From positions 186,001 through 250,000 of the forward strand of contig CAVWXX010000013.1 in the NCBI GenBank assembly GCA_963759155.1: a stretch of DNA of 64,000 bases, in the 5' to 3' direction. Below, in pieces: positions 8,581 through 17,491 of the stretch. A program made the position numbers and the translations under genes. A model generated the notes under the pieces. That model was not told the DNA's origin and ran no database searches. It was given only the letters and a program-made list of their open reading frames with translations. The DNA comes from SZUA-36 sp963759155 (GTDB taxonomy: Bacteria > Pseudomonadota > Gammaproteobacteria > Xanthomonadales > SZUA-36). Every line of letters begins with the position of its first letter. Position 1 is the first letter of the stretch.

Positions 8581-9003
8581 GGCAGGTTGTTCTTCTATCT
8601 TGCCGGTCGCAGGGTTTCGCCTGGGTTTTTGCAAGACTGCCTCCAGGTCCTGTTTTCCCGTCATTGGCTTGATACCTGATTTACCCGGCCGGACTGGAAA
8701 GTGTCTCGCTTCAAGCCGGGTCGTGGCTCGCTTGCCAAAAACCGCGGTCAGTTGATCCAGTGGGACTTCTACATCGCCAAAACGTATGCGGTCTCCGATA
8801 CACAAGGTCAGCTTCCTGGCCCGAACCCAGCTGTCGTTTCGGTTGAGGAAAATGCCATTGCTTGAACCGGCGTCATGTATCGAGACAAGCCCATCATCCG
8901 CCAGTTCAATTCGCGCATGTACACGGGACAATGTCTCGTTCTCAAGCACCAGGTCACATGTCGGTTCCCGTCCACAGGTTTTAATATTTGTTTCACCGCT
9001 CAT
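8563..9003 (-). CDS. Small cytoplasmic FHA-domain protein
   Basis: 146 residues from ATG 9003; the frame is open to 9096, but the FHA fold begins immediately at this Met and GAGGA lies about 11 bases upstream. FHA core residues: CGREP (Arg for phosphothreonine contact), SRVHARIE and SSNGIFLN. The remaining C-terminal part of about 60 residues is basic, without a recognisable domain. No signal peptide or membrane helix, so it should be cytoplasmic and a reader for the kinase encoded downstream. The 139-base gap to the upstream vWA gene is the longest within the run and could hold an internal promoter, although I see no clear -35/-10 pair. Confidence 0.75.
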   Translation of the reverse strand: MSGETNIKTCGREPTCDLVLENETLSRVHARIELADDGLVSIHDAGSSNGIFLNRNDSWVRARKLTLCIGDRIRFGDVEVPLDQLTAVFGKRATTRLEARHFPVRPGKSGIKPMTGKQDLEAVLQKPRRNPATGKIEEQPAVNNET

Positions 9004-9142
9004 TGGTGACAAAATTCCTCGTTGTTCTGTCCAGTTCTGCATGCCTGAACACGGGCGACTCGCACGAATACGCGCGGACCACGCCCAATCAGGCAATCAA
9101 CCCGACAGTATAATGCATTCAGTTTGCTGCATCGTGATGTAC

Positions 9143-10081
9143 TCATTGCGCCAGGGCCAGGAAACTGCCCGAATTCGAACGCGCCAGGTTTTCCATAAAC
9201 TCGACCGTTCCCTTGTATTTAAAATAGTCACCGAGGGTCACCGAGTGAATTTCCACACCCTTGGTATTGGACAATACAATATCCTGCGTCAGGGCCCTGG
9301 GGGGCAAACCGCCATTGTAAGTCGGGTTGGGCAGGCCATCACTTAACAGGATGACAGCTTCTGCGGGTGTGCTGAAAGCCCGTGCAAAAGCGTCTTTGAG
9401 CGATGATGAGCCTTCAAACTTGCCGGCAAGTTGACGTGTAAAGACTTGCGCTTTTGCCCGGTTTGAGGCGTTCATGGCCACCAGGCTGCCGTCTTCGGGA
9501 AAGCGGTGATAACGGGGTCCTGAGTCCAGTTGCTGGAAGCCGAGAATGCCAAATTCATATCCTGATTTTAGTGAATCCAGTGCACGCATCACGGTCCTCG
9601 CCACGAGTCCCTGGTGGTCAGCAAGGTATTTATTCATATCTACCAGCAGCAATATGCGGGTTTTATCCGTTTTCAGACCAAGAAAGCGGAAGGTCACCAT
9701 GTTGCTGCCCTTTTCCTCATCCGTTTCCACCGGGCTCGGTGGTGGAGGGGGTGGTTCTTCGTTTCTTGCCTGTAATTTGGCACGGATGGTTTCCAGTTCG
9801 CTTGACATGATTTCCTGCTCTGCCAGCAATTCCATCTCACGGCTTTGTGCATTGCTCAGGGACTCGGTCATGCTGACAATCCCCAGTTCGGTGTCATTCA
9901 GAATGGCTTCGGTCTCGCCCGCCAGCGAATCGATGTAAGCCAGGTGTCCTTCCAGCCTGACCTCTTTCTGATAGTCCGGCATCAGGATGATTGTAATAAT
10001 AATGAATGCGCCCATCGCAGAGGCGAACAGGTCAATGGCAGAGAGGGAAAACACACCCATATTACGCAGCCGGGATCTCAC
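9143..10081 (-). CDS. Membrane-anchored vWA protein with ExbD/MotB-like N-terminus and degenerate MIDAS
   Basis: 312 residues. A short N-terminus leads to one membrane helix (about 15-35) carrying SAIDLFASAMGAF, with Asp17 at its start as in ExbD and MotB; then a coiled-coil-like stretch (about 50-107), a Pro-rich spacer and a vWA domain (about 138-312). The MIDAS motif D-x-S-x-S reads D-M-N-K-Y (148-152), while the GSSSLKDAF and LLSDGLPN segments are kept, so metal-dependent binding is probably altered or lost. Starts with GTG overlapping the upstream stop by 4 bases (GTGA). It is a clear paralogue of the gene before it, so the pair probably forms a heteromer. The vWA domain should lie in the periplasm. 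Confidence 0.8.
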   Translation of the reverse strand: MRSRLRNMGVFSLSAIDLFASAMGAFIIITIILMPDYQKEVRLEGHLAYIDSLAGETEAILNDTELGIVSMTESLSNAQSREMELLAEQEIMSSELETIRAKLQARNEEPPPPPPSPVETDEEKGSNMVTFRFLGLKTDKTRILLLVDMNKYLADHQGLVARTVMRALDSLKSGYEFGILGFQQLDSGPRYHRFPEDGSLVAMNASNRAKAQVFTRQLAGKFEGSSSLKDAFARAFSTPAEAVILLSDGLPNPTYNGGLPPRALTQDIVLSNTKGVEIHSVTLGDYFKYKGTVEFMENLARSNSGSFLALAQ

Positions 10082-11007
10082 TTCGAGACCCCTACAAAAT
10101 CACCGTTATTCAAACGGGCAAGTGTCTGCATGAAAAGTACCAGGTTGCGGTTGTGGGTGTATTCACCGATCGCGACTGTGTGTATTTCCGTCTGCCTGAA
10201 TTGATTGAGTTGGGTGACGTTCTCGATAATAAAACCCGGTGGGCTGTTGGGTTCACCGTCACTTAGCAGGATGATCGCACTCGACGGGTACTCCAGCGCA
10301 GCCTGCAACGCAAAATGAGTGGGGGTTGAACCGACAAACTTACGCACCAGTGAATGGGTGAAGTTTTCTGCCAGCTCAAGGTTCTCGCGGGTTGCCGGAA
10401 GCAGCGTGTTGCTATTTGGGAAGCTCCACAAGACCGGTTGGGGGTTGCCATGGTAGCCGACAATGGCGAACTGATTGGTCTCATCCAGTGGCTTGAGTAT
10501 CTCAAGCACCGAATCGATCATCAGTTTCTCATAAGCGAGCATACTGCCGGACATATCCACGACAATAACAAAGGACTTTACTTGCGTGGCAAGCCCCAGG
10601 ATCGAAAACTCAACGCCGTGGGTCAGTGCCTTGGGTTCCGGTTCAGGGTTAATGACCTCGACTGGTTCGGTGATTTTAGTTGGTAGCGCCGCCAGTTGAT
10701 TATTGATATCCATCAATTGTTTTCGGAGCCGGGAAATTTGTTGTTCACGACCCTGGTTTGATTCGGTCAATTCATCCAGTTCACTCTGAAGCTCATCCTG
10801 CGCTGCTTTCAGGTCCTCGAGCTGTCCGGAAGCCAGGCGGCGTTTCTCCATGATGTCCTGGGTCCTGGCATAGCTGTCATCAGGGCCGGCGTGGCGATAA
10901 TAGGGAAATAGCAGCATAACCAGTAAGATGAACGCACCAAGGGCCGAGGCGAACAAATCAATGGCCGAAGTTGAAAAAACGGTGGTTTCTCTATCTGGGA
11001 TTCTCAA
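10078..11007 (-). CDS. Membrane-anchored vWA protein with ExbD/MotB-like N-terminus and intact MIDAS
   Basis: 309 residues. N-terminal helix (about 12-36) with SAIDLFASALGAF and Asp17, coiled-coil-like region (about 48-107), Pro/Glu spacer, and a vWA domain (about 145-305) with a complete metal-ion-dependent adhesion site: DMSGSM at 151-156, a Thr in GSTPTH, and LLSDGEPN. vWA domains bind protein ligands through the metal. Predicted topology is N-in with the vWA domain periplasmic. It heads the minus-strand run and starts at TTG 11007; no ATG lies near and the ribosome-binding site is weak, so the start is less certain than the frame. The only other gene in this window with a comparable ExbD/MotB-like anchor and vWA domain is its neighbour at 9143. 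Confidence 0.8.
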   Translation of the reverse strand: MRIPDRETTVFSTSAIDLFASALGAFILLVMLLFPYYRHAGPDDSYARTQDIMEKRRLASGQLEDLKAAQDELQSELDELTESNQGREQQISRLRKQLMDINNQLAALPTKITEPVEVINPEPEPKALTHGVEFSILGLATQVKSFVIVVDMSGSMLAYEKLMIDSVLEILKPLDETNQFAIVGYHGNPQPVLWSFPNSNTLLPATRENLELAENFTHSLVRKFVGSTPTHFALQAALEYPSSAIILLSDGEPNSPPGFIIENVTQLNQFRQTEIHTVAIGEYTHNRNLVLFMQTLARLNNGDFVGVSK

Positions 11008-11214
11008 GAGTCGTATTACTTTTATTTAGTAGCTAGAGTTGACATTATGGATAACGATTTTGTTCAATGCTGTTTTTCGTTATGAACTTGTTCCGAATTC
11101 GCCATATGATACCTGCCTTGCAAGCAGGCTACGTTAAAATGTTGTTTAAAATACCTGAGCAGTTTTAGGCATACGCGATTGAACCCAAGGGCGCCATATC
11201 ATGGAGTTAGTTTT
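11008..11214. promoter_or_regulatory. Divergent intergenic region between the vWA run and the TPR-CHAT gene
   Basis: About 200 bases of AT-richer DNA separate two outward-facing transcription units, so promoters for both should lie here. I cannot assign -35/-10 boxes with confidence. The only element I rely on is GGAG at 11203-11206, which sits 8 bases before TTG 11215 and sets the start of the rightward gene. Confidence 0.4.
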
Positions 11215-14200
11215 TTGACCAAGCGGCACTTGTTTATTTACCTGGTGCCACTTGTCATCACCCTGGTGGGATTCAGCATCCCATCGGGTTTACGTGCCCA
11301 GTCCGTTGCACCCGCCATGACACAGGAATACTTCCTTCAACAGGCCGATGACGAAGACCTGTTTATAACAATCAGTGCCTTTGAAGCAGAGTTTGAATCC
11401 AAAATCACGGGGGCCAACGGGGAAGTTCTGTTACTTTCGGCAATCGAGGGCAGCAGGATAGTCCCTGTTTTTCAATACCTATATGCACCCAAGAGTGGTC
11501 GACAGATTGATATTAAGGTCAGCTCACAGCTGCATACAGGCCGTACCGAGTTTGGTATAGAGCTGACAAGGTTAAAACCATGGGATTCACGCAGCAGCTC
11601 GGTATCCCAGGCTTACAAGTTGCTATCGTTTGGCACCGAGGTCAGTGAATTAGACAGCCAGTCGAACTGGACGGTTAAAATCGATAGCGTGACCAGGGCA
11701 GCCAGGTTGTTTGAACAATTCGGCATGAAAGAAATGCGTTTGTGGGCCAACTACCTGACCGCACACCTGATCTATTTCAAACTACATGATCATAGTTACG
11801 TCTATAGCATGACGCGTGAAATTCTTGCGGACCTCAGAGGCACAAGGTTTCAGAAAATTGAGTTGGCGACCCGCCGGTTACAAAGCCTCGCATTGATTGC
11901 TCTCAAAAGATCGGGCTCATTGAAGCTGACAGCTGATCAGCCCGACCCGGTTCAGGCTTCTCTTTCGAACGTCGCGCTATTGGCTGAAGCCATGGGTTAT
12001 CAGTTTGAACAGGCAAATGCCCTCTATGCCAGCGGCCTCGAATTCGCTGAACAAGCGTCCTATGACGATGCGCTAGTGAAATTTCAACAGGCCGTACAAA
12101 TTGCCGACAGTGTTGGCAGTGCGGAACTGGCAACCGAGATCAGGGAGAGCACGGTGGAGATTCATACCATCCAGGGAGATGCCCCGGCCACCAGTGAAGT
12201 GCTCCAGGAAATTGAATCCCAACTGGTCGAAGACGGCGATAACGAGGAACTCGCGCTAAACCTTTTGGCACAGGCGCGCTTGTTGATAAGCAACTACCAC
12301 TATGGTGAAGCCATCGAGGTGCTGTCAGGCGCGATGAGCTACCAGAATAACAGTGCGGTACGCAGGCAGATCAATTTTGAACTGGCAAAAATTCTTTATG
12401 AATCCGGTCGGCTGGATGAGTCTCTGACTTATCTGCAAATGGCCGAAATCAAACCGGGCCAGAAACCCAGAAGGGCAGGTAACCCGGTCATCGATGTTGG
12501 TGATGGCATGCGCATCATGGCCAATATTTATCGTACAAAAGGCGAATATCGACGCATGCAGTCTGCCCGCGAGGCACAGGGCCAATACAAACCGGAAGCG
12601 GATCAATATCTTTACGACCAGGCAATGGATCTGCTCGCCAGGCCCGGTCAGGGTTCGCAACAGGCAGCGTCACTCTTCAGGCAGAGTCACTCGGCGGCCC
12701 AAAGCGCGGGGAATGTGGGTCTTAAGCACCTGTCTAACCTGCAATATTGCGCCCTGGTGCAATCCGCGGATGGTCTGTGTGCGAGGCCGGGTCTGAAGAC
12801 TGCTTATGAATGGCTCATTAGCGGCGGCATCCCCCGATGGACGACCGAGGCCATGTTCCAGTGGGCGCAAATACAGGTGGCGCAGGGACAAAGAAGCCAG
12901 GCATTGTCAGTACTGGATCGCCTGGCCGATGAAATTCACCTGTTGCGTGACTCACTGCCGGGGGTGCTGGGTGCCTGGTACTGGGAACGGCATCAGCAAA
13001 TATTCGAAACCTGGATGGATATCCTGGTGGGCGAATCCAGGCGACGGGGCAGGGCGGATGATTCAGCTTCATTGCTGGCCTTGAGCAAAATCAGGTTTGT
13101 GGAGAGTTATAACGGTTTTGTACTGGAGACGGGTGACAGGCAAGCTGCGACCGACCAGCTGCGTGAACAGCTGGCCCAGCGCGCCAGGCCGGGAGCGGGC
13201 AGGCCTGCACAAGCGCTGAATGACAGAATAAACGAGGGTCTCGATAAGCTTCGCGAAAGCTTTCACAGGAAATTTGAGTTTTTAACTGACAACGGGCTGC
13301 AAACATATCTGCGTGGTCTTGCCAACGACGAAATCGTTCTGACCTATCATCTCGCCCCGGGCGTGGCGCAGGTGTGGGTTGGCCACAAAGGGAAAGTTGA
13401 GCGAAGGGATATCCCTAATCCGTTTGAAGTATACAAATCCCTGGAGGGGAGCCGGTCGGACCTGGGCAACATCGGAACCGCGGCGTTCAAGCGTAAAATG
13501 GACGAGCTTGGGAAACGCCTGCTCGCACCGGTTTCTGATTTGCTGACAAACACAATCTACTGGATTCCATCCGGCCCCTTGTTGGGTTTCCCGGTGGATG
13601 CATTACGCATCAAAGGACGCTATCTACTCGAGCGGCACAGTGTCGTCAACCTGTTGTCATTCCCATTGAACACGCAGGCGAAAAATAGTTTGAAAGCGGG
13701 CGGCTTGCAGAAAGTATTCCTGGCCGGCAACCCCATGGACTATTCGGGCGACTATGCCACCCGGTTGGAAACCTCAGCCGAGATACGCACGGTGGCAGAC
13801 ATTTTCATCGGACCGGGTCTGCAGATAATACAGGGCGTTGCACTTTTACCTGATGAGTTCAAAGGCGGTTTTTTTCAGGAATCAAACCTGGTACACCTGG
13901 CGATGCCCGGCGTGATCGATCTTAAATACCCCGGTACTTCAGGGTTTGAACTCTCAGAAAGTGAGTATGAACCCGGCCGCGTGGTATTGCGGCCACAGGC
14001 TATACGTTCTCAGAATCTGTCTGCCAGGCTGGTCTTCATGAGCTCAACCAGGCTCATAGAAAAACCATTAACGGATTTCAGTTCGCAACCCGGGTTGGTT
14101 TCAGATTTTTTACGCGCTGGCGCCGATAGTGTTGTCGTCGATTTCTGGTCGGTTAATACCGAATCAAACAATGCATTTATTGCTGATTTTTATAACAGGC

Positions 14201-14316
14201 TTCAACGTACCGGGGATGTGTCTGTGTCATTGCGTGATGCCCGGCTAAACGCCCTGAAGACCCAGTCTGGCGGCGATCTTTATGACTGGGCTTTTTACCA
14301 GGTCTTTATAAAGTAA
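11215..14316 (+). CDS. Exported TPR-CHAT protein with the catalytic dyad apparently lost
   Basis: 1033 residues from TTG 11215, chosen because GGAG precedes it and it yields a clean signal peptide (MTKRHLF, hydrophobic core, LRAQS). TTG 11179 would add 12 residues. The middle (about 240-480) holds TPR-type helical repeats. The C-terminal third is a CHAT caspase-like domain, identified by YWIPSGPLLGFPVDALR, RYLLERHSVVNLLSFP, LRAGADSVVVDFWSV and the closing DWAFYQVF. In active CHAT proteases the dyad sits in H-x-A-T-H-G and L-S-A-C. Here these read HLAMPG (Pro898 at the His position) and FMSST (Ser944 at the Cys position), so it is probably a pseudoenzyme used as a scaffold. Divergent from the vWA/kinase run, which suggests joint function. 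Confidence 0.8.
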   Translation: MTKRHLFIYLVPLVITLVGFSIPSGLRAQSVAPAMTQEYFLQQADDEDLFITISAFEAEFESKITGANGEVLLLSAIEGSRIVPVFQYLYAPKSGRQIDIKVSSQLHTGRTEFGIELTRLKPWDSRSSSVSQAYKLLSFGTEVSELDSQSNWTVKIDSVTRAARLFEQFGMKEMRLWANYLTAHLIYFKLHDHSYVYSMTREILADLRGTRFQKIELATRRLQSLALIALKRSGSLKLTADQPDPVQASLSNVALLAEAMGYQFEQANALYASGLEFAEQASYDDALVKFQQAVQIADSVGSAELATEIRESTVEIHTIQGDAPATSEVLQEIESQLVEDGDNEELALNLLAQARLLISNYHYGEAIEVLSGAMSYQNNSAVRRQINFELAKILYESGRLDESLTYLQMAEIKPGQKPRRAGNPVIDVGDGMRIMANIYRTKGEYRRMQSAREAQGQYKPEADQYLYDQAMDLLARPGQGSQQAASLFRQSHSAAQSAGNVGLKHLSNLQYCALVQSADGLCARPGLKTAYEWLISGGIPRWTTEAMFQWAQIQVAQGQRSQALSVLDRLADEIHLLRDSLPGVLGAWYWERHQQIFETWMDILVGESRRRGRADDSASLLALSKIRFVESYNGFVLETGDRQAATDQLREQLAQRARPGAGRPAQALNDRINEGLDKLRESFHRKFEFLTDNGLQTYLRGLANDEIVLTYHLAPGVAQVWVGHKGKVERRDIPNPFEVYKSLEGSRSDLGNIGTAAFKRKMDELGKRLLAPVSDLLTNTIYWIPSGPLLGFPVDALRIKGRYLLERHSVVNLLSFPLNTQAKNSLKAGGLQKVFLAGNPMDYSGDYATRLETSAEIRTVADIFIGPGLQIIQGVALLPDEFKGGFFQESNLVHLAMPGVIDLKYPGTSGFELSESEYEPGRVVLRPQAIRSQNLSARLVFMSSTRLIEKPLTDFSSQPGLVSDFLRAGADSVVVDFWSVNTESNNAFIADFYNRLQRTGDVSVSLRDARLNALKTQSGGDLYDWAFYQVFIK

Positions 14317-14328
14317 GGCGCGTCACGC

Positions 14329-15717
14329 CTATTCAAAGATTTTTCCGCGATTAAGAATCCGTTTAGGATCAAGTGCTTGTTTCAAAGACCGCATAAGTGA
14401 TATTTCTACCTCGCTACGTGAATGCCTGAGGTACTCACGCTTGTCGAGGCCAATCCCATGCTCAGCCGAGACGATGCCCTGGCAGCGGCCCAGTGCCTCG
14501 TAAACAATACTTTCCACCGCGTGCACTTCGCTTGATTCATGACTGCCAACCGTAATAACGAGGTGGATATTGCCATCACCCAGGTGACCAAATGACGCCA
14601 TTTTTGAAGCCGGCCAGCGGGCTTTCAGTTGCGCACGAATCTCTTCAACATAGCCATCCATTTTGGGTATGCCCAGGCTGACATCGAATAAAATCGGCGG
14701 ACTCAGTTTTTGAGTCAGGTTTTCAATGTCATCCCTGATGGCCCAAAGGTCTTCACGTTGTTGTTTGCTCTGTGCAATGACGGCATCCACGATCAGTTCA
14801 GACGCAAAGGATTCCTCCAGTGCGGCTTCGAAACGAAGCCGGTCTGACTCCTGGTGACCGCCGGTGGATTCAATAAGCACATAGAACTTATGCGATGAAT
14901 CCAGTGGCGGTGTGTGTCTGCCGCTGTCGTCAACAATCGTTTGATAAAAATCGTTCCACAACACTTCAAATGCACTCAGTGTGCCACCCAATGCGGAATC
15001 CATATCCCGCAGGAAAGCGCCTACCTGTTCGAAGCTTTCGATGGCCACCATGGCCGTATTTGTTGAGCGTGGCGCGGGGCGCAGACGTAAAACCGCCCGC
15101 GTGACAACACCCAGCGTGCCCTCGGAGCCCACAAAGAGCTGTTTCAGGTCATAACCGGTATTGTTTTTAAGCACGCCATTGAGTGATGAAACAATGGTGC
15201 CATCGGCCAACACGGCTTCCACGCCAAGTAGCTGCTCGCGCATCATGCCGTAACGAATCACACTGTTACCGCCGGCATTGGTCGCAATATTGCCGCCGAT
15301 CGTACAACTGCCCCTGGCGCCCAGATCAAGCGGAAACAACAGGTCTGCCTCGGCAGCTGTCTCATGAACCTTTTGTAAGGGCACACCTGCCTCAACCGTG
15401 ACGGTGCGGTTAATGGTATCGACCGCATCGAGTTTGTTCATACGTTCCAGCGAGAGAACGATATCTTCTTTAGTCGCCCTGGCGCCACCGACCAACCCCG
15501 TCAGCCCGCCGTGGGTGACGACGTTCTGTCCAGCCTCATAACAAATTTTGAGCACCTGCGAGACTTCCCCGGTGCTCACCGGTCGGATAATTGCCATGGC
15601 CTGGCAGCCGCCTACCGGTGGCCAGCTATCGGGACGCGCGCTGACATCTTTGCCTAACAACACACCACCCGGTGAGACGACAGACTCGATTGCTTTTAAA
15701 ATATTATTACCGTTCAT
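14329..15717 (-). CDS. FAD-linked oxidase of the GlcD / D-lactate dehydrogenase family
   Basis: 462 residues from ATG 15717 (TTG 15723 is an alternative). The N-terminal FAD-binding PCMH domain shows VVTHGGLTGLVGGA and the GARGSCTIGGNIATNAGG pyrophosphate-binding region. The C-terminal FAD-oxidase domain contains the conserved GHLGDGNIH and SAEHGIGLDKREYL motifs. The family oxidises 2-hydroxy acids such as glycolate, D-lactate or D-2-hydroxyglutarate; the substrate cannot be read from sequence. It follows the aldehyde dehydrogenase gene after about 10 bases and is probably co-transcribed, which suggests an aldehyde-to-acid route ending in a 2-hydroxy acid (inference). It converges with the TPR-CHAT gene with a 12-base gap. 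Confidence 0.85.
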   Translation of the reverse strand: MNGNNILKAIESVVSPGGVLLGKDVSARPDSWPPVGGCQAMAIIRPVSTGEVSQVLKICYEAGQNVVTHGGLTGLVGGARATKEDIVLSLERMNKLDAVDTINRTVTVEAGVPLQKVHETAAEADLLFPLDLGARGSCTIGGNIATNAGGNSVIRYGMMREQLLGVEAVLADGTIVSSLNGVLKNNTGYDLKQLFVGSEGTLGVVTRAVLRLRPAPRSTNTAMVAIESFEQVGAFLRDMDSALGGTLSAFEVLWNDFYQTIVDDSGRHTPPLDSSHKFYVLIESTGGHQESDRLRFEAALEESFASELIVDAVIAQSKQQREDLWAIRDDIENLTQKLSPPILFDVSLGIPKMDGYVEEIRAQLKARWPASKMASFGHLGDGNIHLVITVGSHESSEVHAVESIVYEALGRCQGIVSAEHGIGLDKREYLRHSRSEVEISLMRSLKQALDPKRILNRGKIFE

Positions 15718-15727
15718 AAACAATATT

Positions 15728-17182
15728 TTATAGCTTTCTTTTAAGAATCATATCTAACATCTTGTTTGCCCGTTTTCCATAAGGGGGCGCGAGTAATTTA
15801 AGAGCGCTGAAACCGGCCTGGTAAAACACAGGTCGTAATTTTGAGAACGTGGCGAAGCCTTCATAGCCGTGGTAATGCCCCATACCGCTGGCACCGACAC
15901 CACCAAACGGGAGGTCATGTTGACCCGGGTGGATAAGTGCATCATTTACACAGACACCGCCGGACATCACGTTATCCAGATAGAACGATTGCAACTCTTT
16001 ATCATTGGTAAATGGATAAAATGCCAGCGGGCGATCACGCACATTAATATAGTCAGACACCTCGTGTTTGTCGTTATATACAAGCACGGGCATGATCGGG
16101 CCAAAGATTTCTCTTTGCCGCAAGATCATGTCTTCGGAAGTGTTCAGCACCAGGTGAGGACCAATTTTGCGCGTTTCCGGCTGTGGTTCCTGGTTTTCAG
16201 CCAGGTTTATTACCGTCGCACCGTGGTTTTTGGCATCGGCCAAAGCCTCGGTGAGGCGATCATAGGATCTCTGGTCAATAATTGAGGTGTAGTCCGGGCT
16301 GCTGATATCCGGACAATGCTTATGCACCCACGCCTTACAGGCTTTAACAAACTCATCAAGCTTGTCTTCCGGGACGAATACGTAGTCGACGTTAACGCAT
16401 ACCTGGCCGGCATTGAATTGCTTGGCAAACATGATGCGCTCAACCGCTTTCTTAATTGGAAAATCAGGTCCGATCACGGCCGGTGATTTGCCACCCAACT
16501 CCAGGGTGACCGGTGTCAGGTTTTTTGCCGCAGAGGCCATGACGGCCTTGCCGGTGGCGCCGGAACCGGTAAAGAACAGATGATCAAATGGTAACTGTGA
16601 GAACTGAATACCCACAGTGCCTGTCTCCTCATAAATGCTCAGCTTTTCGGGTGGAAAGTAGTCCGGTACGAGTTTGATCAATAAGCGCGATAGCTGGCGT
16701 GAGTTTTCTGACATTTTGACCATCGAACGGTTGCCGGCGGCAAAAATGTAGGTCAGAGGTGTAAATACCATTTGAATCGGAAAATTCCACGGCACAATGA
16801 CACCCACGACACCGAGTGGCTGTGGAATAACCCGGTTTTTTGCACCGGGGTACAATGTAAACTCGATTTTCCGTTTTTGAGTCCGCATCCACTGCTTCAA
16901 ATGCCTGATGGCAAAGTTTATCCCGTCCAATACCATGATAATTTCAGCGAGCATGGTTTCCTGCCGGGCGCGGCTACCGTAGTCAGCATTGATCGCATCG
17001 GCGATGGCCTCACGGTTTTCGCTCAGCATACTTTTCAACGCGAGCAAATCCTTTTTACGTTGCTCGATATCCGGCACCGGATCGGCGTGGTAAGCCTTGC
17101 GTTGTGACTGCAAACAGGCGCTTAGTACAGTGTAGGTTTCATCCGTGTCGATGTATTGGGAATCCTGGATTACCGTATTCAT
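15728..17182 (-). CDS. NAD(P)-dependent aldehyde dehydrogenase, coniferyl-aldehyde-dehydrogenase-like
   Basis: 484 residues, full length for the family. Motifs: GVVGVIVPWNFPIQ (substrate/cofactor core), FTGSGATGKAVM (nucleotide binding), the catalytic Glu in TLELGGKSP, the catalytic Cys in NAGQVCVN and the ReIFGPIMPV segment. The C-terminus (about 435-484) is basic and hydrophobic, as in long-chain or coniferyl aldehyde dehydrogenases, and may touch the membrane. It oxidises an aldehyde to an acid. It heads a two-gene unit with the FAD-linked oxidase. The substrate is uncertain; coniferyl aldehyde is a family name and lignin use is not implied. Confidence 0.85.
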   Translation of the reverse strand: MNTVIQDSQYIDTDETYTVLSACLQSQRKAYHADPVPDIEQRKKDLLALKSMLSENREAIADAINADYGSRARQETMLAEIIMVLDGINFAIRHLKQWMRTQKRKIEFTLYPGAKNRVIPQPLGVVGVIVPWNFPIQMVFTPLTYIFAAGNRSMVKMSENSRQLSRLLIKLVPDYFPPEKLSIYEETGTVGIQFSQLPFDHLFFTGSGATGKAVMASAAKNLTPVTLELGGKSPAVIGPDFPIKKAVERIMFAKQFNAGQVCVNVDYVFVPEDKLDEFVKACKAWVHKHCPDISSPDYTSIIDQRSYDRLTEALADAKNHGATVINLAENQEPQPETRKIGPHLVLNTSEDMILRQREIFGPIMPVLVYNDKHEVSDYINVRDRPLAFYPFTNDKELQSFYLDNVMSGGVCVNDALIHPGQHDLPFGGVGASGMGHYHGYEGFATFSKLRPVFYQAGFSALKLLAPPYGKRANKMLDMILKRKL

Positions 17183-17491
17183 TTCACATCTCTTTGAGGG
17201 GCTTCGATAACACGAATATTTTACTAGATTTTGGCTTGATTATATCCAAGTCACTGAGCTGGATCTGAAAAAGCACATGTTGCTATGCCTGGGGAACGAA
17301 AATACACAGAAAGTCTGAAATTTTAAGCTCCTGTTAAGGTTGAGTGTGCTAGATGTCCCCTGCGGATTGTCGCGATCAAATCGTCAGACTATTCATATAA
17401 GTTTGCAAATAAGAATCCAATAGCCTCCCGTCCTGAAAGCGGTTTAAACCGCAGTTCTATACCCGTCACTTCACGTTGAGGAGAGTCAATA
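17183..17491. other. Divergent intergenic gap without gene
   Basis: About 309 bases between the aldehyde dehydrogenase (leftward) and the exported coiled-coil protein (rightward). No open frame of interest, no tRNA and no strong hairpin. It should hold the promoters of both units. A ribosome-binding site (TTGAGGAGAG) lies about 10 bases before ATG 17492. Confidence 0.5.
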
